From Paracoccaceae bacterium (lineage in GTDB: Bacteria; Pseudomonadota; Alphaproteobacteria; Rhodobacterales; Rhodobacteraceae), in the NCBI GenBank assembly GCA_003565055.1, contig PXDM01000065.1, forward strand, positions 1 to 31,177: a DNA stretch of 31,177 bases. The letters run 5' to 3'. A program made the position numbers and the translations under genes. The notes beneath the pieces were generated by a model. That model did no database searches. It worked only from the letters and a program-made list of their open reading frames with translations, and was not told the DNA's origin. Positions 22,188-30,996 of the stretch are shown piece by piece (positions within the stretch are counted from its first letter, which is position 1; the number at the start of each line of letters is the position of its first letter).

Positions 22188-24038
22188 ATGATGCCCGCCC
22201 CCCTGTCCCGCACGCGCCTTGGCTGGCTCGCAGCTCTGCTTGCGCTGATCGTGCTCGCCGGGGCCTCATGGCTGGGCCATCGCCACGCGCTCGCGCGCAG
22301 CTTTGAGGAGCTGAGCCATCGCGGGCAGAACACGCTCAATCTCGCCGAATCGACCATTCAGGGCCAGCTGGAACGTTTCGAGCGCCTGCCGGAACTGCTC
22401 GCGGATCACCGCGCGATCCGCTCGCTGCTTCTGGCCCCGCGCGACCCCGATCTGATCATGGCCGCGAATACCTACCTGCACGATGTGGCGACGCTCCTGG
22501 GCGCGTCGGACGCTTATGTGATGTATCGCGATGGCGAGACGCTGGCGGCCTCGAATTTCGACAAGCCGTATAGTTTCATCGGCGGAAATTTCGCCTTCCG
22601 CCCCTATTTCTCCGACGCGATGGCTGAGGGGCACGGGCGATTCTACGCGCTCGGCACGACCTCCAACCAGCGCGGCTATTATTTCGGCGCGGCGATTGAT
22701 GTGGCCGGGCAGCGGCTCGGGGTGATGGTCATCAAGATTGATGTCGATGATCTCGAACGCGCCTGGGCGTCGGAGGATCTGCGCATCATCGTCACCGACC
22801 CCGAGGATATCATCTTCCTGTCCAACCGCCCCGACTGGCTGTTTCACGCTTTCGGCGCGCTCACGCCCGACCGGCTCGCGCGCAGCATGGAGACACGGCG
22901 CTACGCGGATGCCACCCTTGGCGAGATAGACTTTCAGACCCGCAGCGACCGCGCGGGCTTCCGGCTCCTGTCGGGCCATGGGCGCGACGCGGTGGCAAGC
23001 GAATATCTGGTCGTCCAGAGCTTCATGCCGCAGGCGGGCTGGACCGTGCAGGTCCTGCTGCCCACTCGCGCGGCGCGGATGCAGGCGGCAGGCTTTGTCG
23101 CGCTGGCACTGCTCGCGGCAGGGTCGCTGGCGCTGATCGCGCTGATCCTGTGGCAGCGGCGGCGGCAACTGGCGCTCCGGCTGGAAATGGAACAAGCGGC
23201 GAAAGATGATCTCGAACGCCGCGTCATCGCCCGCACGACAGAGCTGCGCGCAGCCAATGCGGCGCTGCAGGGCGAGGTCTCCGAGCGCCGCGCCGCCGAG
23301 GCAGAGCTGCGCAAGACCCAGACGGAACTCGTGCAAGCGGGCAAGCTGGCAGCGCTTGGGCAGATGTCGGCAGCGCTCAGCCATGAATTCAACCAGCCTC
23401 TGGGCGCAGCGCGCAACTATGCCGAAAACGCGCAGCTTCTGCTTGCGCAGGACCGCCAGACTGCCGCGCAAGAGAATATCTCCCGCATCCTGAACATGAT
23501 CGACCGGCTCAGCCGCATCAGCCGCCACTTGCGCAATTTCGCGCGCAAACCCAATCAGCAATTGCGCGAGGTCGCGCTTGCCGATGCCGTGCAGGAAGCT
23601 CAGGAGCTTCTGGGCTGGCGGCTGCGCAAGACCGGGGTGACGCTCGAAGTCGATCTCGGCCCGCCGGGGCTGCAGGTGATCGCGGGGCCAGTGCGGCTGC
23701 AGCAAGTGCTGGTCAATCTGCTGAGCAACGCGATTGACGCAGTGGAGGCGGGCGAGATGCGCGCGCTTCAACTCACGGCCAGCGCCGAGGCAGGGCGCGT
23801 GCGCGTCACGCTGCGCGACCATGGACCCGGCGTGCCCGAAGCGCTGCAGCCGCGTATTTTCGATCCGTTCTTCTCGACCAAGGAAGTCGGCAAGGGGCTC
23901 GGGCTCGGCCTGTCGATCAGCTACAACATCCTGCGCGATTTCGGCGGCACGCTCTCGGTGCGCAATCACCCGCAGGGCGGGGCCGAATTCACCCTCGATC
24001 TGCAAGCAGCCGCCCCCACAGCCGAGGCCGCCGAATGA
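22188..24038 (+). CDS. dctB: DctB-type sensor histidine kinase (C4-dicarboxylate sensing)
   Basis: The roughly 616-residue product has a first membrane helix (about 12-30), a periplasmic double-Cache-like sensor region (about 40-300, with the FIGGNFAFRPYFSDAM stretch typical of DctB), and a second membrane helix (about 303-325). A coiled coil follows, then the HisKA domain with the phosphorylated His399 in ALSHEFNQPLGAARNYAEN. The HATPase domain has LLSNAIDAV, RDHGPGVP and GLGLGLSI. DctB senses succinate, fumarate or malate and phosphorylates DctD. No dicarboxylate transporter gene is in the window, so the substrate is inferred from family only. Start is uncertain: 22164 and a TTG at 22152 are in frame, and none has a good ribosome site. 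Confidence 0.85.
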   Translation: MMPAPLSRTRLGWLAALLALIVLAGASWLGHRHALARSFEELSHRGQNTLNLAESTIQGQLERFERLPELLADHRAIRSLLLAPRDPDLIMAANTYLHDVATLLGASDAYVMYRDGETLAASNFDKPYSFIGGNFAFRPYFSDAMAEGHGRFYALGTTSNQRGYYFGAAIDVAGQRLGVMVIKIDVDDLERAWASEDLRIIVTDPEDIIFLSNRPDWLFHAFGALTPDRLARSMETRRYADATLGEIDFQTRSDRAGFRLLSGHGRDAVASEYLVVQSFMPQAGWTVQVLLPTRAARMQAAGFVALALLAAGSLALIALILWQRRRQLALRLEMEQAAKDDLERRVIARTTELRAANAALQGEVSERRAAEAELRKTQTELVQAGKLAALGQMSAALSHEFNQPLGAARNYAENAQLLLAQDRQTAAQENISRILNMIDRLSRISRHLRNFARKPNQQLREVALADAVQEAQELLGWRLRKTGVTLEVDLGPPGLQVIAGPVRLQQVLVNLLSNAIDAVEAGEMRALQLTASAEAGRVRVTLRDHGPGVPEALQPRIFDPFFSTKEVGKGLGLGLSISYNILRDFGGTLSVRNHPQGGAEFTLDLQAAAPTAEAAE

Positions 24039-25390
24039 CCGGGCCGCTGGTGCTTCTGGTCGATGATGATGCCGATCTGCGCGCCTCGACCGCGCAGGCG
24101 CTGGAACTGGCCGGGCTGCGGGTCGAGCCCCATGCCAGCGCCCAGCCCGCGCTGGAACGCATCACCGGTGGGTTTGGCGGCGTGGTGATCACCGATCTCC
24201 GCATGCCGGGCATGGATGGGCTCACGCTCATGACCCGGATCCATGACATCGACCGCGACATTCCGGTGATCCTGATCTCGGGTCATGGGGATGTGCCGCT
24301 CGCCGTGCGCTCTATGCGCGAAGGGGCGCATGATTTCATCGAGAAACCCTTTTCCGGGGCGCAACTGGCCTCAATCGCGGCGCGGGCGCTGGAATACCGC
24401 CAGCTGGTGCTCGACAACCGCCGCCTGCGCGCTGTCGCCGGGCAGGCCGATGATCTGGAGGCCCGGCTGATCGGGCGTTCCAATATCATGGTCGCGCTGC
24501 GCCGCCAGATCCGCACCATCGGCCCGTCAGATGCCGATGTGCTGATCATCGGCGAGACCGGCACCGGCAAGGAAGTCGTCGCCCGCGCGCTGCATGACCT
24601 CTCTGCCCGCGCGGACCGGCCCTTTGTCGCGATCACTTGCAGCGCTTTGCCCGAAACGCTGATCGAATCGGAACTTTTCGGCCATGAGGCGGGCGCTTTT
24701 CCCGGTGCGATCCGCGCGCGGATGGGCAAATTCGACCACGCGCGCGGCGGCACGGTCCTGCTCGATGATATCGGCGCGATGCCGCTCGATGTGCAGGGCA
24801 AGCTCTTGCGGGTTCTGCAGGATCGGGTGATCACGCGGCTGGGGGCGAATGTGCCGCAAGAGATTGATCTGCGCTTCATCGCGACCAGCCGCGTGGCGCT
24901 CGAGCCCGAGGTCGAGGCCGGTCACTTCCGCGCCGATCTCCTGTACCGGCTCAACGCGGTCAGCCTGCGCGTGCCGCCCCTGTCGGAGCGCGTGGAGGAT
25001 ATCCCGGCGATCTTCCTGCGGCTTCTGTCGCAGGCCCATGCCCGCCACCGCCTGCCCGAACGCAGTGTCGCGCCGGAGTTTCTGGCCGAACTGGCCCGCG
25101 CCGACTGGCCCGGCAATGTCCGCGAATTGCGCAACATGGCCGAACGCTTCGCTCTGGGGCTGGCCGATGATCCTGCGCATACGGGCGGGCTGGACCCCCA
25201 GCCGAGCCTCGCCGACCAGATGGCCGCGCATGAGCGCAAATTGCTCATTGACGCGCTGATCCGCCACAAGGGCGCGCTCAAGCCCGTCTATCTCTCGCTC
25301 AACCTGTCGCGCAAGGCGCTCTATGACAAGCTGGTCCGGCACGGCATCGACAAGGCGCATTTCCAGAGCGGCGCGGAGGATGCGCCCTGA
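24035..25390 (+). CDS. dctD: DctD-type sigma-54-dependent response regulator
   Basis: The 451-residue product starts with a receiver domain (phosphoacceptor Asp54 in VVITDLRMPGMDG, Lys104). The AAA+ domain has Walker A GETGTGKE (173-180) and a Fis-type helix-turn-helix at the end (GALKPVYLSLNLSRKALYDK). The loop that contacts sigma-54 reads GAFPGA (220-225) instead of GAFTGA, and Walker B reads LLDDI (243-246 region) with Asp in place of the usual catalytic Glu. The arginine fingers in FRADLLYRLN are present. The start overlaps the dctB stop (ATGA). It likely activates dct transporter genes elsewhere. Whether it works with sigma-54 is an open question because of the two changes. Confidence 0.88.
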   Translation: MTGPLVLLVDDDADLRASTAQALELAGLRVEPHASAQPALERITGGFGGVVITDLRMPGMDGLTLMTRIHDIDRDIPVILISGHGDVPLAVRSMREGAHDFIEKPFSGAQLASIAARALEYRQLVLDNRRLRAVAGQADDLEARLIGRSNIMVALRRQIRTIGPSDADVLIIGETGTGKEVVARALHDLSARADRPFVAITCSALPETLIESELFGHEAGAFPGAIRARMGKFDHARGGTVLLDDIGAMPLDVQGKLLRVLQDRVITRLGANVPQEIDLRFIATSRVALEPEVEAGHFRADLLYRLNAVSLRVPPLSERVEDIPAIFLRLLSQAHARHRLPERSVAPEFLAELARADWPGNVRELRNMAERFALGLADDPAHTGGLDPQPSLADQMAAHERKLLIDALIRHKGALKPVYLSLNLSRKALYDKLVRHGIDKAHFQSGAEDAP

Positions 25391-25443
25391 GCCCAGGTGC
25401 CGAAAGACTTGATTTTCCGCCAAACCCTGCCCACACTCAGTGC

Positions 25444-25779
25444 ATGAACATGCAAAGCCCCTCGCGCCATTCCGAGATGCAGGTCAGTTTCGACCGGCGC
25501 GAGTTGGGCCATATCCTCACGCTTTATGGCCGCATGGTCGCCGCAGGGGAATGGCGCGATTACGGCATCTCCTGCCTGCGCCATTGCGCTGTGTTCTCGG
25601 TCTTCCGGCGCACGGCAGAAAACCCGCTGTACCGTATCGAAAAACATCCCGCTCTGCGCAACCGGCAGGGGATGTATTGCGTGGTGGCGATGGACGGGCA
25701 GGTGCTCAAACGCGGGCATGATCTGGCACAGGTGCTCAAGGTGCTGGAGCGCAAATTGCTGCGCGTGATCGAAGGATAG
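25444..25779 (+). CDS. DUF2794 domain protein
   Basis: The 111-residue product matches what I know as DUF2794: FDRRELGHILTLYGRMVAAG, GEWRDYGISCLRHCAVFSVF, PLYRIEKHPALRNRQGMYCV and the basic end KVLERKLLRVIEG. It is a small soluble alphaproteobacterial protein without known function. It is often found just upstream of argD in Rhodobacterales, as here (94 bp gap), so it may be linked to arginine synthesis or may only be a positional neighbour. There is no convincing ribosome site; a second ATG two codons later is possible. Confidence 0.8.
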   Translation: MNMQSPSRHSEMQVSFDRRELGHILTLYGRMVAAGEWRDYGISCLRHCAVFSVFRRTAENPLYRIEKHPALRNRQGMYCVVAMDGQVLKRGHDLAQVLKVLERKLLRVIEG

Positions 25780-25799
25780 GCCCGCCGCCGCAGGCAAGC

Positions 25800-25843
25800 C
25801 TTTGGCAACATGGCGATTGACTTGCCCGCGCCACTTTGGCAAC
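25800..25843. promoter_or_regulatory. argD leader: -35-like box between two CTTTGGCAAC repeats
   Basis: CTTTGGCAAC occurs twice (25800-25809 and 25834-25843), 34 bp apart start to start. Between them is TTGACT (25817-25822), a good -35 box. No clear -10 box is seen at the expected 25840. The direct repeats may be regulator half-sites around the argD promoter. No known arginine regulator site matches. Confidence 0.3.
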
Positions 25844-25873
25844 TCAGGGCTTTCGTGAAACGGGACCCTGCCC

Positions 25874-27049
25874 ATGACTGCCGCTTTTCCTGCCGTATTA
25901 CCCACCTATAACCGCACCCCGCTGCGCTTCGAGCGCGGTGAGGGCAGCTGGCTCTGGGCAACCGATGGCACGCGCTATCTCGACCTGACCTCGGGCATCG
26001 CCGTGAATGCGCTGGGCCATGCCCATCCCGATCTGGTCGCGACGCTGACCGCACAGGCGCAGGCGCTCTGGCATGTCTCGAACCTCTATGAGATCCCCGC
26101 GCAGGAAAAACTGGCGCAGGCGCTGGTCGATGCGACTTTCGCCGATACGGTGTTTTTCACCAATTCCGGCACGGAATCGGCCGAACTCGCGATCAAGATG
26201 GTGCGCAAATACTGGCATGAGGCCGGCACGCCGCGCGAGACGATCCTGAGTTTCGAGGGCGCGTTTCATGGCCGCTCGACCGGGGCCATCGCGGCCGCCG
26301 GGTCCGAGAAGATGACCAAAGGCTTCGGCCCGCTCATGCCGGGCTTCAAGAGCCTGCCCTGGGGCGATCATGACGCACTGCGCGCCGCCATGGATGACAC
26401 GGTCGCCGCCGTCATGATCGAACCCATTCAGGGCGAAGGCGGCATCCGCCCCCTGCCCGATGCGTGCCTCAAGGGGCTGCGCGATCTCTGCGACCAGTCC
26501 GGCGCGCTTCTGGTGCTCGATGAGGTGCAATGCGGCATGGGGCGCACGGGCCGGCTCTTCGCGCATGAATGGGCCGGGATAAGCCCCGATGTGATGATGG
26601 TCGCCAAGGGCATCGGCGGCGGCTTCCCGCTCGGCGCGGTGCTCGCCACAGCCAAGGCCGCCGCAGGCATGGGCGCAGGCACCCATGGCTCGACCTATGG
26701 CGGCAATCCACTGGCCTGCGCCGTGGGTGCCAAGGTCATGGAGATCATCACCGCTGAGGGCTTTCTCGATCAGGTCCGCCGCAAGAGCAGCGCCCTGCGC
26801 CAGAGCCTCGAAGGGCTGGTGGCCGCGCATCCCGCGGTCTTCGCCGAAGTCCGGGGCATGGGGCTGTTGCTCGGCCTGAAATGCCGCGTGCCCAACACCG
26901 ATATGGTCAAGGCCGCGCAGGCCGCACAGCTCCTCACTGTTCCTGCGGCAGATAACGTGATCCGCCTGCTGCCACCGCTGACGATCACGGAGGATGAGAT
27001 CACGCAAGCCGTCACACGTCTCGACAAGGCCGCTGCCACCCTCTCATGA
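25874..27049 (+). CDS. argD: acetylornithine aminotransferase
   Basis: ArgD transfers the amino group from N-acetylornithine to 2-oxoglutarate (or the reverse) with PLP in arginine synthesis; many also act in lysine synthesis. The 391-residue class III aminotransferase has FFTNSGTESAELAIKMVRKY (about residues 96-115), the LSFEGAFHGRSTGAIAA stretch that stacks on PLP, VLDEVQCGMGRTG, and the PLP-binding Lys in MMVAKGIGGGFPLGA. argF follows on the same strand after 75 bp. The two are probably one operon in which the repeat at 27050 forms the spacer. Confidence 0.95.
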   Translation: MTAAFPAVLPTYNRTPLRFERGEGSWLWATDGTRYLDLTSGIAVNALGHAHPDLVATLTAQAQALWHVSNLYEIPAQEKLAQALVDATFADTVFFTNSGTESAELAIKMVRKYWHEAGTPRETILSFEGAFHGRSTGAIAAAGSEKMTKGFGPLMPGFKSLPWGDHDALRAAMDDTVAAVMIEPIQGEGGIRPLPDACLKGLRDLCDQSGALLVLDEVQCGMGRTGRLFAHEWAGISPDVMMVAKGIGGGFPLGAVLATAKAAAGMGAGTHGSTYGGNPLACAVGAKVMEIITAEGFLDQVRRKSSALRQSLEGLVAAHPAVFAEVRGMGLLLGLKCRVPNTDMVKAAQAAQLLTVPAADNVIRLLPPLTITEDEITQAVTRLDKAAATLS

Positions 27050-27100
27050 TTTCATCTTTGTAAAAATATCCCGGGAGCGCGAGGGCAGAGCCCTCGCATC
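27050..27100 (+). repeat. Rhodobacterales-type intergenic repeat, copy 2, with hairpin
   Basis: Directly behind the argD stop lies TTTCATCTTTGTAAAAATAT, then CCCGGGAGCGCGAGGGC. It aligns with the minus strand of the copy at 6829-6877 over the block TTTC-CTT-AAATA-TCCCG-GGAG. A perfect 8-bp stem GCGAGGGC-AGA-GCCCTCGC (27079-27097) follows; such gagggc-aga-gccctc hairpins are common at these elements. It may attenuate transcription between argD and argF. Family recognition is from memory. Confidence 0.55.
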
Positions 27101-27124
27101 TCTCGCCCAAGAAAGCCGCCAGAG

Positions 27125-28051
27125 ATGCCCCATTTCCTCGACATCCATACGACTGAAAAATCCGACCTGCGCGCGATGATCGACCATGCCCGCGCGATGA
27201 AGACGGCCCGCGCCGACCGCCCGCGCGGCACGCCCGATGACGACCAGCCGCTGGCAGGCCGCGTCGTGGCGCTGATCTTCGAGAAACCCTCGACCCGCAC
27301 GCGCGTCAGCTTCGATGTCGGCGTGCGGCAGATGGGCGGGCAGACCATGGTGCTCTCGGGCAGCGAAATGCAGCTTGGTCATGGCGAAACCATCGCCGAC
27401 ACCGCCCGCGTGCTCTCGCGCTATGTCGATCTGATCATGATCCGCACTTTCGAGGAAACTGTCCTGCAGGAACTCGCCGAATACGCCTCAGTGCCCGTGA
27501 TCAACGGGCTGACGAACCGCACCCATCCCTGCCAGATCATGGCCGATATCCTGACCTATGAGGAACATCGCGGCCCCATCGCAGGCAAGAAGGTCGTCTG
27601 GTCGGGCGATGGCAATAACGTCTGCGCCTCTTTCCTGCATGCGGCGGGGCAATTCGGCTTCGATCTGACCTTCACAGGCCCCGAAGCGCTCGACCCCGAC
27701 CCGGAATTCGTGGCGCTCGCCCGTGCTGAGGGCGCTCAAATCGAGATCATCCGCGACCCGGCACAGGCCGTCGCCGGGGCCGATCTGGTGGTCACTGATA
27801 CCTGGGTGAGCATGCATGACAGCCAGTCGAACCGCGAACGCCGCCACAATCTGCTGCGCGCCTATCAGGTCAATGATGCGCTGATGGCGCAGGCCAAGCC
27901 TGACGCGCTGTTCATGCATTGCCTGCCCGCGCATCGCGAGGAAGAAGTGACCAATGCGGTCATGGACGGGCCGCAATCCGTGGTGTTTGATGAGGCCGAA
28001 AATCGCCTGCACGCTCAGAAAGCCGTGATGCGCTACTGCCTTGGCGTCTGA
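27125..28051 (+). CDS. argF: ornithine carbamoyltransferase
   Basis: ArgF makes citrulline from ornithine and carbamoyl phosphate. The 308-residue protein has the carbamoyl phosphate motif EKPSTRTRVSFD (about 57-68), NGLTNRTHPCQIMAD (H-P-C-Q), the ornithine-binding region DTWVSMHD (a variant of D-x-W-x-S-M) and the catalytic Cys in FMHCLPAHREEEV. This distinguishes it from aspartate carbamoyltransferase, which lacks the H-C-L-P motif. The product is the substrate of ArgG at 6887-8125. Confidence 0.96.
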   Translation: MPHFLDIHTTEKSDLRAMIDHARAMKTARADRPRGTPDDDQPLAGRVVALIFEKPSTRTRVSFDVGVRQMGGQTMVLSGSEMQLGHGETIADTARVLSRYVDLIMIRTFEETVLQELAEYASVPVINGLTNRTHPCQIMADILTYEEHRGPIAGKKVVWSGDGNNVCASFLHAAGQFGFDLTFTGPEALDPDPEFVALARAEGAQIEIIRDPAQAVAGADLVVTDTWVSMHDSQSNRERRHNLLRAYQVNDALMAQAKPDALFMHCLPAHREEEVTNAVMDGPQSVVFDEAENRLHAQKAVMRYCLGV

Positions 28052-28075
28052 ATGAGTGCAGGCGCCCGCGCACTT

Positions 28076-28088
28076 GGCATGACATGCC
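28076..28088. promoter_or_regulatory. 13-bp palindrome upstream of hemB
   Basis: GGCATG-A-CATGCC is a perfect inverted repeat in the 146-bp gap between argF and hemB. It lies 110 bp before the hemB start and 25 bp behind the argF stop, so it could be an operator or a small hairpin. No Fnr- or PpsR-type site is recognisable in the same gap. Confidence 0.25.
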
Positions 28089-28197
28089 CTCACGCGCAGC
28101 GCAGTTTGGCACAGCGAGTGTCAACACGCGCCGCGAGGGCTTCCCTTCGCCTGCCCAACATGGCACCAACGCGCAAACCCGATGAAAGGCCCGGATC

Positions 28198-29190
<993 letters not shown>

Positions 29191-29212
29191 GCGCGCGGTC
29201 ACAATGGCGAAG

Positions 29213-29270
29213 CCCCGCCAAAACCGCAGGACACGCCCCGGTTGCAGGTGACAAAGCCGCGCAGGCGGGG
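29213..29270. repeat. inverted repeat between hemB and the SYLF gene
   Basis: CCCCGCC (29213-29219) and GGCGGGG (29264-29270) are perfect inverted copies 44 bp apart, with a further short AACCG/CCGGTT-type pairing inside. The structure could fold in RNA as a terminator-like or leader hairpin, but lacks a clear T-run (TAAAAG follows). The rest of the 131-bp gap holds nothing recognisable. Confidence 0.35.
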
Positions 29271-29321
29271 TAAAAGAGGGGTCAAGAGGGCATCAAGCCC
29301 CCATATCCCAAGAGGCAGAGC

Positions 29322-29882
29322 ATGACCCAGATGAACCGGCGGGTATTCGCATTCTCAGGGCTGGCCGCGATCACTGCGCTGGCTGGCTGTTCCAATCCGA
29401 TCGGCAGCGAGGGCGCGACAGTCCTCGATGCCCGAGTCGACGCCGCGCGCGACTATCTGCGCTCGAATTATCCGTCGCTCGAACAGCTTTTCCGCAACGC
29501 GCATGGGATTCTCTATATCCCCGTTGTCTCCGAGGCGGGGCTTTTCATCGGCGGCGCCTATGGGCGCGGCGCGCTGCGGATCAATGACGCGACGGTCGAT
29601 TACTATTCGGCCACCCGCGCGAGTATCGGTTTGCAGATCGGGGCACAGCAATATGCCCACGCGCTGTTTTTCATGACCGAACAGGCGCTCTCGGATTTCC
29701 GCTTCTCGCCCGGCTGGGCCGCCAGCGCCGATATGCGCTACGCGACACCGAGACAGGGCGGATCAATGGGGACCGAGACGACCACCCAGTTTTCCCCCGT
29801 CATCGCTGTGGTTTACGGCCAGTCGGGCATCATGGCCGGGGCCTCGCTCGCAGGCGTCAAATACAACCGCTTCATCCCCTAG
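29322..29882 (+). CDS. SYLF-domain (Ysc84-like, lipid-binding) lipoprotein
   Basis: The 186-residue product has a lipoprotein signal with NRRVFAFSGLAAITALAGC, where the twin-arginine-like RR before the hydrophobic stretch may be coincidental and the lipobox ends at Cys23. A SYLF/Ysc84 domain covers most of the rest, with AHGILYIPVVSEAGLFIGGAYGRGAL, YSATRASIGLQIGAQ and GIMAGASLAGVKYNRFI. SYLF domains bind phosphoinositides in eukaryotes; the bacterial role is unknown. The ATG follows AAGAGGCAGAGC. The TAG stop lies in the first base pairs of the repeat at 29879, so the last codons may be influenced by that insertion. Confidence 0.82.
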   Translation: MTQMNRRVFAFSGLAAITALAGCSNPIGSEGATVLDARVDAARDYLRSNYPSLEQLFRNAHGILYIPVVSEAGLFIGGAYGRGALRINDATVDYYSATRASIGLQIGAQQYAHALFFMTEQALSDFRFSPGWAASADMRYATPRQGGSMGTETTTQFSPVIAVVYGQSGIMAGASLAGVKYNRFIP

Positions 29883-29985
29883 AGTGGTTCGCGATCGCCT
29901 TGAGCAGGATGAACCACTCTAGATCTTGTTTTCACATGCATTTTTCTCGATCCTCGCTTCGCTCCGGTCGAAATGCACTCTAAGC
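29879..29985. repeat. composite palindromic intergenic element of alphaproteobacterial type
   Basis: Two palindromes lie side by side. CTAGAGTGGTTC (29879-29890) pairs with GAACCACTCTAG (29911-29922), 12 bp perfect. TGCATTT (29937-29943) pairs with AAATGCA (29971-29977) around a CG-rich centre. The spacer is AGATCTTGTTTTCACA. I recognise the combination (TAGAG..., TGCATTT, GGATCGA, TTGTTTTCACATGCA) as a mobile short repeat common in alphaproteobacterial genomes. It occupies the convergent gap between the SYLF gene and fabD, and its first bases supply the TAG stop of the SYLF gene. Confidence 0.65.
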
Positions 29986-29994
29986 ACCGCCCGT

Positions 29995-30924
29995 TCAGGC
30001 CGCAAGCGCCGCGATGTCTTCGGGTGTCGCGAAATTCTGTGTCGCCGTCCCGCGCGCGATGCGTTTGATCATGCCCGAGAGCGCCTTGCCCGCGCCGATT
30101 TCCCAGAACTCGGTCACGCCCTGATCGGCCATCCAGGCCACGGATTCGCGCCAGCGCACAGCGCCCGTGACCTGCGCGATCAGAAGCGCGCGGATCTCTT
30201 CGGGGTCGCTCACGGCGCTGGCGCGCACATTGCTCACCAGCGGCACGCGCGGCGCGTGCAGCGTCACCTCGGCCAGCGCCGCCTGCATCGCCTCGGCGGC
30301 GGGCTGCATGAGCGCGCAATGGAACGGGGCCGAGACAGGCAGCAAAAGCGCGCGCTTGGCCCCGCGTGCTTTCGCGATCTCGACGGCGCGTTCGACGGCG
30401 GCTTTGTGGCCCGAGACGACGACCTGCGCGGGGTCATTGTCATTGGCGGCCTGACAGACCTCGCCCTGCGCGGCCTCGGCGGAGAGCTCAGTCACTGCAG
30501 CGAAATCCAGCCCGAGCACAGCCGCCATCGCGCCTTCGCCCACCGGCACCGCGTCCTGCATCGCGCGCCCGCGCAGGCGCAAGAGGCGCGCGGCATCGGC
30601 GACACTCACCCCGCCACTGGCCGCAAGCGCGGAATATTCGCCCAGCGAATGGCCTGCGACGAAAGCCGCGCTCTCAAGCGCCACGCCTTCGGCTTCGAGC
30701 GCGCGCAGCGCCGCCATCGAGGTCGCCATCAGCGCGGGCTGTGCATTCGCGGTGAGCGTCAGTTCGGCGATATCGCCCGACCAGATCAGCCCCGACAGGT
30801 TCTCGCCCAGCGCCGCGTCAACTTCGTCAAAGACCGCTTTGGCCGCCGGATAGGCCTCCGCCAAAGCCTGGCCCATGCCAATGGTCTGCGCGCCCTGACC
30901 GGGAAAAACGAATGCTCGGCTCAT
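29995..30924 (-). CDS. fabD: malonyl-CoA:ACP transacylase
   Basis: FabD loads malonyl groups from CoA to acyl carrier protein for fatty acid synthesis. The 309-residue product has FPGQGAQTIGMGQAL at the start, the nucleophile Ser93 in AGHSLGEYSAL, and the catalytic His in SAPFHCALM about 110 residues later. The ATG at 30924 is preceded by GGGGGAGGTCAC. A few bases later would be the fabG or acpP genes in many relatives, but here the repeat element and a convergent gene follow, so a fab operon is not visible on this side. Confidence 0.96.
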   Translation of the reverse strand: MSRAFVFPGQGAQTIGMGQALAEAYPAAKAVFDEVDAALGENLSGLIWSGDIAELTLTANAQPALMATSMAALRALEAEGVALESAAFVAGHSLGEYSALAASGGVSVADAARLLRLRGRAMQDAVPVGEGAMAAVLGLDFAAVTELSAEAAQGEVCQAANDNDPAQVVVSGHKAAVERAVEIAKARGAKRALLLPVSAPFHCALMQPAAEAMQAALAEVTLHAPRVPLVSNVRASAVSDPEEIRALLIAQVTGAVRWRESVAWMADQGVTEFWEIGAGKALSGMIKRIARGTATQNFATPEDIAALAA

Positions 30925-30996
30925 GAGTGACCTCCCCCTGAAACTGGCCGCGTCAATGCCGCAAAGCGCGCTCAGGCGCAAGCCTTTGTGCGCGGA

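Noticed and set aside
22266..24005. 579-codon open frame antisense to dctB
   Set aside because: No family motif, no ribosome site; it mirrors the codon bias of dctB.
28052..28197. FnrL (TTGAT-N4-ATCAA) or PpsR (TGT-N12-ACA) site upstream of hemB
   Set aside because: I searched this gap by eye and found no match, so oxygen or light control of hemB is not supported.
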